Positions 56,201-64,000 of a stretch of 64,000 bases of DNA are shown here, piece by piece (the stretch's first letter is position 1; each line of letters starts with the position of its first letter). The notes beneath the pieces are model-generated. The model saw nothing but the letters and a program-made list of their open reading frames with translations. It was not told where the DNA came from and searched no databases. The stretch covers positions 682,001 to 746,000 of the forward strand of contig JBAJFG010000301.1 in assembly GCA_037903475.1 (NCBI GenBank), in the 5' to 3' direction. Position numbers and translations under genes: made by a program. This DNA comes from Ancylostoma caninum. Lineage: Eukaryota; Nematoda; Chromadorea; Rhabditida; Ancylostomatidae.

Positions 56201-56804
56201 CATGGATTTCTGACGATGACTGCGGAAAATCTTTGCGAGAATGTTCAGAAGCTTTCATACTTGTTTAGAATACATTGCTACAGCTTCAGAGCATACTTAA
56301 AATCGCATGGGAAGTCACTCGCTAAATTTTTTAAAGAAAATCTACGGTTTGTGGAAAAACCAGCGGGAGATGTATGAAGGTAAAACTCCAGCAATCACTG
56401 TTAATTCGCTAAAGGTCAGGAACACTGATTCAAAGGTACTTAGGCGACCTATTCGTAAAAATTCAGGATTATGAAAATGGGCGGAGCAACGGGTACACAG
56501 ATGACATCCACATGACATTGACTTTTTTTGAAATCCGTCAATTTCTTTTCTTATTGCAAAAGATGATGTTCATTGCACAAGGAAAGCTTGCCAGCTAACT
56601 AGGGACTGATTTCTACCGTTAATTTAATGCTGCTTATCCTTGTTAGAGATTCTTCTCGGATCTCAAGGTACGTGGCTTTTGTCTTTTTTTTCAATCCTAT
56701 TTGTCAAACGGAAAACGAAACACTCAGTTTTGCGTCTTCTTCTCTTTTATTTATCCTAGATTTCTTTCTTAATGCACTTTTCCTTTGAACGCATGATCCA
56801 CGTT
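53236..56804. other. Intergenic, no supported gene
   Basis: No exon chain or known domain was found. The text at 54360-54420 has short direct repeats of CAGTTTTCC and CTATTCACC. Confidence 0.45.
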
Positions 56805-56925
56805 CGGGTGGGTAGCGTTGCACTTGGAATAGTTGCACGGGCGAATTCTACGATTGGCCAATTCATGAGGCCAACCAATCGCCGTGCTAGACGGCGCCGC
56901 CTTGCCAGAATTTTTCACACCCACA
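56805..56925. mobile_element. Palindromic miniature element, family P copy 4 (decayed)
   Basis: The inner arms CTACGATTGGCC and GGCCAACCAATCG are well preserved; the outer arms (GGGTGGGTAGCGTTGCACTT and CACACCCACAC) are diverged. This is the oldest-looking of the four copies. Confidence 0.6.
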
Positions 56926-57539
56926 CATTTGCTTGGAATGAATGAAAAATATTCTAGAACTTGCTTGCAATTGTAAATCCGAGAAAACTAAGCAGAATGA
57001 AATTATAATATTTCTTCAATATGCTCGCCGTTCCTCACCTTTCATACGCTTTTTTCTTGTGTTTTCCTCAGATTATGCGCAGAAAATGTAGCAGCTGAGG
57101 ACATTTTAGGGATTCCCACGGAGAACAGAAAAAGGAAAAGAAAAGTGTCAAATTACAGCGGATAGCTGAAAAGCTGTAGCGTTATTTTCTGGGATTTCCC
57201 TGTCTCATGTTAAAAGCTTGCTATCCCTTAGCTTTGAAATTCTCATTCTATCCTACGAAACTAAAATTTAAATAAAATAAAAAAGTATAATATAATGTAA
57301 TGGCAACACTGGTAACAAGAAATTGGCACCCTGCCAATATTCAATCTTCTGCGTCTCTGACATGCAGCGATGAATCACAGCGATTATTAACATCGTGCAC
57401 TTGTTCAAGACAACTGAAACAAAGACAGGAAACAAATGAAAAATCGGAATCGTCTCAATAGCGACGTTTTGCGTGCCGTTCGTGCGTTGTGCATGTGTGA
57501 CTCAGCTCATCGGCTGTCGTAAATCGTGCGCTGTGACAG

Positions 57540-57614
57540 ATGGCCGCCGCAGATGCGAACGACTCGTCCGCGTGCGTGTGGGTGCACGCGTTTGTCACAG
57601 AATGCAAACTGTCA
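57540..57614 (+). CDS. Candidate first coding exon, 25 codons
   Basis: A GTGACAG acceptor abuts ATG at 57540. The frame MAAADANDSSACVWVHAFVT then ECKLS runs to a strong donor (CTGTCA|GTGAGT at 57614/57615) in phase 0. The stretch is GC-rich (GTCCGCGTGCGTGTGGGTGC) compared with its flanks. The layout copies the start of mrck-1: acceptor touching the ATG. No following exon was recognised before 64000; the rest may lie beyond the window. Confidence 0.3.
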
Positions 57615-58462
57615 GTGAGTCACTTACGCACTGTGATTATTGAACGACTAATTACCGATAATTTATTTATTTCTGGGGAAAGTAGGGAGCAATGAAAAGA
57701 CAGAGGGGAGAAACTGGAACAGAAGGGAAGAAATGCGAAAGGGAAGAAGGACCATGACTTACCATTCAGAGGAAGCAATTCAGATGTCAGAAACAAGGGA
57801 GATATAATAAATGAGGGGCGGTGCGAAACAAAAAAAAACAGGTGAAAAAAGTAGAAATGTCTAGTGAAAACAGATTCCAAGAGACTCAAAGATAACTGCC
57901 AGGTTTGCTTAAAAATAGTAGACTAGTCCGAAAGTCTTGTGCCAAAACTTATTTTTTGATCCATAATTTCAGTCTCGCAGTGAAATTTTTTTTGGAAATA
58001 GGATGTGGTAATCTTCTACTACTTCTCAGCTGTAAAAATTGGCAGACCGGTCCCATCCACGCACAAATTTTAATGATTGTCTGAAAAAGGTGTAAAATTC
58101 GGTGCAAGAATTTCGCGACCAACTTAATAGCAGTATTTGCTAAAAATTTGGTGATCGAGAGTAAAATTAACGTCAACCAATATTTAAACTATGAGCTGGA
58201 GAAGAAGTGAAGGTCAGGATGGTTGGGATGAACTAAATCCGTGCGGGTCAAGATCGATAAGGGCTGCAACAACGTCTACACCCTTTGGATACGTGATCAC
58301 TAATGCCAAGTAGGTCACTTTTTGGTACAAATGACCCCCTCTATGGAGGTTTTAAAAAAATTCTATCAAAAATTCAATATGGCCAGCAATTTATACTCAA
58401 ATTGTCCCAGCATGCCTGTCTCACTCTAGGGAATATTGTAGCTAACTTCAGAGCACTGCTGT

Positions 58463-58613
58463 CCCAGGCAAACTTTCGGAATTTCCACGGAGCTTGCCGA
58501 TTTTCGGAACTTTCGCGGAGCCTGATTTACCACTGGAGCCCGATTTTCGGAACTTCCGCGGAAATATGAAGTCACCGGTGGATTTTCTCGGAAGTTCCGA
58601 AAAATTGTCTGGG
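58463..58613. mobile_element. 151-bp miniature element with 17-bp terminal repeats
   Basis: The ends CCCAGGCAAACTTTCGG (58463) and its complement form CCGAAAAATTGTCTGGG (ending 58613) are inverted repeats with three mismatches. Between them the word TTCGGAACTTCCGCGGA occurs two or three times in tandem and once inverted near the right end. No coding potential. It fits a MITE. Confidence 0.65.
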
Positions 58614-61600
58614 TAGCTTATGGTGTGCTGTCTAGAGAGACCGTGACTGTATTATGCAGTGTTATTGTTTATGTTGACTTATCAATGTCTCGTGCACAAA
58701 TAGCTGTGCTAAACACATCTACATTGAGTCCATGTCATGACCATGGAAAGCTGCATCACCGTTTCCTGAAGTCATAAAGTGGCAAAATTCGTGACTGGTT
58801 GAGCCACAACTAATATCATACATTTAGTTATTCATTTACTACATTGGAATAACTTTACAATGCGACCCTTCAAAGGAAGGTACATAAAAATTTAGCATGG
58901 AGCTATGAGAAACCGCTGGAATACTAAGGCTTGGAGACTTGTAAAGAAACCAGCTCCAGTCATTCTACCCTACCGCCTCCTCTGACAAAGCTGGATAGTT
59001 GCATTGTCCGGAAGTATTAGAATCTGGCTACAGCTTTGGGGGTGGCAAAATGAAGATACTGTCGTGGGTTCCATTCGCTGCTGGTTCCTCACCGTTGTCA
59101 TCAACCAACACAGAGTCATTTGCAATAAGAACAGATTGAATTAGTCCACACATTAATATTTCAGGTGCTCTATTCGCAATTTGAGCAATGCTGTAGTTAC
59201 ATACATCGAACATTCGTGGCTATTTTCGGGTTGTAGTCGTACTACTGCTTCGAGCATGGAAGTTCAAGCCTGAGTACAAAACGGTCAATCTTCTTGCTGC
59301 CATGCAAAATATTGTTCTTCATTTCAGAGTGCTGAGGTCATGGTTGTTCACTTTTTTCTGCAGCCATTTTTTAGTTTGTTGTCGGTCAGAGTTTTTTTTT
59401 CGTTTCGTCACATTAGGATGCATGCTTCACTGTAAAAAAGCCACGCAAAAACCCATTCTGAAACTAGTTCTTTTGTAAAGTTCTAGGATAGGGCTTCTGG
59501 ATCATCACACAAGACCACAGGCATCACCGTGCTGAAAGATGGAGCAATAGCCCCAATCACTGTGGAAAACGGTCGTCTAATCTCACAACTGCATATATAA
59601 TTACGAGATCAACTACCACAAGAAAGGATTCAGCTTAGCTACGAATTTTTACAAAAATTGGATTACATATTTCCTAAAGAGACTACCCATTCATTCAAAA
59701 ATGGCCGTAATTGCTTAAAGGGATGTTGTAGATCGTAATAAAGCCGATTTCTGAACCGCAGAGCTCATGCTACAACTACGTTGCGATTCTATTTTTACAT
59801 CATTAAATACATATAGATGGGGCACTTGGGTCAAGTCTTCCCTCTCTTTCTTTACTATGAACATGTTCAGAAAATACAATAATAAATGTGCAATACAAAA
59901 TATAATAAATTTCATACATTTGTCCGATGAGCAAAAGAGAATGGGAAAGTCTAAAAAGGAATGATTTAGGATGGAGGCGGAAAAGGTACAACTTCTTTCA
60001 CGGAATACCGCGACTACGGCAGAGGCAATGCCAGGAATGCATTGAAAAAGTAGATTTGGCTAAATTGCTCCTTTCTGGAACTAGATCACATTAGTTGATG
60101 CCTGAACTACTCAGAGCCTGCTGCCTCATAATCGAGGTTATTGGCTATTCCGTCGTTTTTCATTGTAGAGCTACTGCGTTATTGCGTACGGCATTTTGCG
60201 GCGATATGGCAATATTAAAATAAAAAATTAAAATAAAGTTAATAAGTCAGTATAAATATATTTTGAATCAGCCTCGAATCTAGAAGAGAACATGGAAGGA
60301 TTCAGATTTTAATGAATATAAAACTGTCGTTAATTTAATAAAAATAAAAAAATAATGAAAACACTAAATCCAATTAAAATGTCGGAAGATAGGTCCTAAT
60401 CCATTGATATTTTGTTCTGGAAATTCTGAAGAGCCCAAGGGGAAGTTCACACCAGCAGCACAGCGATTCTATCGTATAAATATGGTGGTATGCGCAATAA
60501 TCTGAGAATGAGCATAGCTTTCTTATTAGTTATTGATTCATTCTACTCTTCCCAAAGCAAAATAGGAAACTCGGAGTAATGATGGTGGTGTCCAGAGTAG
60601 TATTCAGCAACAAGCGGCAGAAGAAGCAGCTACGTATATTGAAGTAAACGCACAAAATCGGAAGGGTTTTTCAGATCCTTCTCATTTCCAGATTGACACA
60701 CCAATTTTTTATCTCCATTAAATAAGGTTGAGGATCTAAAAATGTCCGTTTGATGCAAAAAAAAATTACTACAAAGACTATAACTAAACATCCAGGTCCA
60801 AGGGATATTCTCCAGATTGATCGCTACCTCTCCTATACACTTCTATACAGTAATGATTATCCTCCCTGAAGAAATCGCTGAGATGCAATAGAAAGTAACC
60901 CAACTTTTCGATTTCTTCTGAAGTTTTTATTCATTTATTTATTTATTACATTAGTATACTCATGTGGACAAAAGTAGAACCAGAAATTTGCACGGTACAT
61001 CAATATTAGGATATTCGTGATACAATTGGGAAAATTGAAACAAAGAAAAATGGTGACTGAACTTTGCGAATTATCTCAAGTAGACAAGTAGCGATTAATC
61101 ATGTTCCTGAATGAACGAACGCTAACTGGTATCCCTTACCTTTTACTAAACTTTGTATACTGCGAACCTGCTCTGTTGACGATGAAATTGAATCTTAGAC
61201 TAGTTCTGGCTTCAGGAATGACTGATTTGTCGTTATTTCCTGTGGTGATGGATTTCTCACAACTTTTTTGACCTGACCTTTCTGTTTTTATCTGCCAAGT
61301 AATGCTGTATCGACAGGATGGTATTCTGAACCTCTATTATCCGACATTATAAGGCTTCGAAGAAGTTGCGATTCTCCACACGGCGAAGAAGGATTTGGCT
61401 GATGGCGGCCGCGCATACAGTATGTTAGCATTGGTTTAGCGCAGTGCCAATTGAAAATAATCTTTCAGAAAAAAGAAATTCGAGAATATCGAACAATTTG
61501 CAAATTTTCTAGGAGGCCTTGAAATGTTTTTCCTGCTTGAAACAGAAATCCCTGCTGGAAATTGTGGCGAAGGGAACAAAAAAGAAAAAAGAAAAACGAA

Positions 61601-62254
61601 TGCAGCAGACATTAATTTTTATATTTCCTCAACCTAATATTTTTTCTTGTAACAAGAAATTTTTATATCGCATAATATAAAAAAAAACGGTGTGATAATG
61701 ATGCACTATTGAACTCCTTAACAAAATTGTAATGTGAAAGCTGTGGATTGCTGCTGCTTCCTGGAAAAGAGCTACAGCGAATGTATTTTTTTGCCGTCAC
61801 AGAGATGAGGAAAACAGAAGCACATCCTGCGAAAATTGCTTATTGCCTCGCTTTCAATAGTTCTTGGGTAATTTCTATAGAAGACTCGAGTGGTTACTAG
61901 AATTATGGTTGTGATGAGATTAATTCGAAAGTTCTTTTTGCATGTTTACATTCCAACCATCATACTATTCCTGATATAACAAACAGTATAATGAACACAC
62001 TTGACAGGAGGATTTCTTGACCACAAATCACTATCCATAAGCAAAGAATTGACGAATAAGATGCGGCTTGGCTCTATCAAGAACATGACGAGGCGATTTG
62101 GACCAGTTTGACAACCGCTGGCGGCGCACGTCAAATCTCATCCCGCTCCTAGCCACCGCCGTCACTTTCTCCGCTTATAGTTAGCAGAACTTGTTTTTGG
62201 ATAAGCACAACTTTCTATTTTGAACTACGTGATAGTCATTTAAGGTTATTGCTA
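58614..62254. other. Intergenic, no supported gene
   Basis: AT-rich DNA with only short isolated frames. A minus-strand frame at 59028-59213 contains RAPEIL, like a kinase APE motif, but nothing else of a kinase. Confidence 0.45.
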
Positions 62255-63530
62255 TTAGGTTGGTGCAAAAATAATGCGCGTTTTTCATTGCTTCATCTTC
62301 GGTGCAGAAAACGTCCGGTGTTTCTTATTATCTGTATGAGAAGTTGCATATGGTTTTGTAGCAAATTTCATGTCCTTTTCAAATATCTTATGCATTTTGA
62401 GCGAAGTTCATGTTTTTTGTGAATTTTTAGTTGTGGAACGAAAGGCGACAAAACAAGTTTTTTGCCAAACTTTTTTCAGCGAGCTGATACTCGACGGCAT
62501 CGCAGCAGGAATCGCTCAGAACACCACCATAGTTTTGACGAAGGGAGTGTGAGCGAATGCATTCCGCCGAGCTGCTCCCGGATTTTTCGGCTTGGTGTGC
62601 CTTGCTTCGAAAGTAAGGAATTTCGCATAGGTCTTCTTGGGGTTTGCTAACCCCAACTGATGACAATTATCAAGCAGCACCCATCCAAAACAACATATTT
62701 GGTTTCGCGGAACATTGCCGGTGATTGCTGTCAAACTATCTATCCCTTCAGTAAAAACGGGAGAATGAAAAAGCTCGACGAGTTGATGTCACGCATACTG
62801 AATAAGTACCACATTGATCCTCGTTGAGAGGTGTGCTTCGCACCTTTGTAGTGAAAAAATTGCGACCAAACAGTCGGTCGCTTAGTGATTATATATAAAG
62901 TATAGACTCTCTTCGACAAAATGAGGTGCCTTGCTCAACAGTTGGATGAGGAACATGCACCGAAATACTCCCAGAAACCGAAGCAACACCAAAATAAGGT
63001 CACGGCGACTTTGTGGTGAACTGCTGCCAAAATTGCTCACTGCAGCTCATTCATTCTTCCTAATCTGGTAAGTGGTTTCAAGACGTAAATGAAATAAATT
63101 AGAAACTTCGCGGTGTGACCCCAGCGTTGCTCAATAAAATGGATTCTTCACTCCTATACGGTATCGTCCAGGCACACCCTGCACGACAGATACTTCACAG
63201 GTTGGAGGAACTGAGCTAGGAAGCTCGGACTCCTATATCATAATCAGCAAACCTCTCCCTCACCGACTACCACTTCCCCGAGAACCTGGACGACTTCTTC
63301 CGGGAGAATTTTCTCGAAGACTGAAGTGATACCAAAACTGCTCTCCGGAAGTTTGTCGATTCTAGAAGGTCCTGTCAGAAATGCGTGGTAGTCGGAAAAT
63401 ATCTATCTTATTGCTAAAGATTTGCGGATTACAATAGTTTTAAGCCTATTGAAAAAGATCAATTTTGAAAGGAGTTATGAGGTTCGGAATCAAAGGCATG
63501 AAAACGCGCATTATTTTTGCACCAACCTAA
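62255..63530 (+). mobile_element. Mariner-family DNA transposon, full length, defective
   Basis: 1276 bp bounded by perfect 30-bp terminal inverted repeats (62255-62284 and 63501-63530) starting TTAGGTTGGTGCAAAAATAA, and flanked by TA on both sides, as expected for mariner insertion. The terminal sequence is of the Hsmar1/cecropia type; the hookworm element bandit belongs to that group (established knowledge, from memory). The length is that of an intact mariner. The internal transposase is full of stops and frameshifts. Confidence 0.9.
62400..63330 (+). pseudogene. Ruined mariner transposase
   Basis: Plus-strand remnants occur in the order expected of a mariner transposase but in shifting frames with stops: GRMKKLDE (about 62760) matching the KVKKLD.WVPH block, PKYSQKPKQHQNKVTATLWW (about 62960-63015) matching the PK...H..KV...VWW block, and LTDYHFPENLDDF (about 63260-63295) matching the SPTDYHFF..L block that follows the last catalytic aspartate. 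No continuous frame survives, so it cannot make transposase. Confidence 0.8.
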
Positions 63531-64000
63531 TAATAACTGGTGGCCATCGTAGAAAGTTATGGAAAAATATCTGTTACAAAGCAGATTCATGAAGATTGCC
63601 AAGAAAGGCGGATTAGTAGAATCAGATAAAAAAAACAGTGGATTTTGTATGAGGTGACCTGTAGGCGCTATAACGCGGTTGGAGAGCATACATTCCAGAG
63701 TTTATTTCAATTAATCCCGAGACATAGGAATCTTCCCCGACACCACTGTCTTGGGTTGGGTTTCGCTTGGGAAGCCTGCAGTGCGCTGATTGTAGCATTA
63801 CGCAAAACACTTTTTGAGGATCTGCTCAGGAACACATTCGTATACTTACCTCTGGTTTGAAATTACTTCCTTACGTAGCGAATGGTGAACTGAAAGCTTA
63901 GGTTGGCTTATATCTTGTCGTAGATGCAGCAAGAGTATCTATTTTCCCCTTATAAATAAGGAATGTTCAGCGCATAATTTTATCGTAACTAAAAGGGAGA
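63531..64000. other. Flank of the mariner insertion, nothing recognised
   Basis: No supported gene. The open frame at 63645-63860 has no motif or splice context. Confidence 0.45.

Noticed and set aside
59028..59213. Minus-strand frame with NRAPEIL resembling a kinase APE motif
   Set aside because: No other kinase motif lies upstream or downstream in any frame.
62462..62666. Overlapping open frames on both strands near the left end of the mariner
   Set aside because: They are fragments within the decayed transposase region, not independent genes.

Overview
The window looks like nuclear DNA from a strongylid nematode, most likely a hookworm (Ancylostoma or Necator type). The base composition is AT-rich, genes are split into many exons of 65-180 bases with TTTCAG-like acceptors, a TTTCAG abuts a start codon as spliced-leader acceptors do, and the intergenic DNA holds mariner, RTE-like and foldback repeats. 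The genus is an inference; nothing in the sequence proves it.

One large gene dominates. Positions 4550-21521 on the minus strand encode the orthologue of C. elegans mrck-1 (MRCK, myotonic dystrophy kinase-related Cdc42-binding kinase). I assembled 46 exons by hand. Every junction has GT/AG ends and compatible phase, and the total of 5205 coding bases gives 1734 residues, almost the same as human MRCK-alpha. Domain order is N-terminal dimerisation segment, AGC kinase, kinase tail, long coiled coil, C1 zinc finger, PH, CNH (citron homology), CRIB and a Ser/Pro-rich tail. If the splice donor of exon 14 is not used, the frame stays open for 179 more codons and ends in a basic cluster followed by hydrophobic segments. 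That predicts a short kinase plus coiled-coil form with a membrane tail, resembling vertebrate DMPK. This is the most interesting coding feature. A second possible variant is an alternative first exon inside intron 2.

From 21.5 to 30.2 kb I find no firm gene, only two TTA-type microsatellites and a GC-rich patch at 24.2-24.4 kb. A small two-exon plus-strand gene with no recognised family lies at 30308-31250, with a 3' splice acceptor just before the ATG and an AATAAA 30 bases after the stop.

From 31.6 to 64 kb the DNA is mostly repeat-laden and gene-poor. A dispersed foldback family with the core TTTACCCTGGGTAA recurs about a dozen times between 31.7 and 53.2 kb. A second short palindromic family (GAGCGTTAT arms with ATTGG/CCAAT inner arms) has four copies from 3.3 to 56.9 kb. 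There is a 151-bp miniature element with terminal inverted repeats at 58.5 kb, and a 1276-bp mariner element at 62.3-63.5 kb with perfect 30-bp terminal repeats but a ruined transposase. GC-rich patches at 42.3-42.6 and 52.3-52.6 kb, and a single 25-codon candidate first exon at 57.5 kb, may be 5' ends of genes whose bodies lie outside the window or in exons too short to recognise.

I saw no convincing tRNA, rRNA, spliced-leader RNA or CRISPR array.
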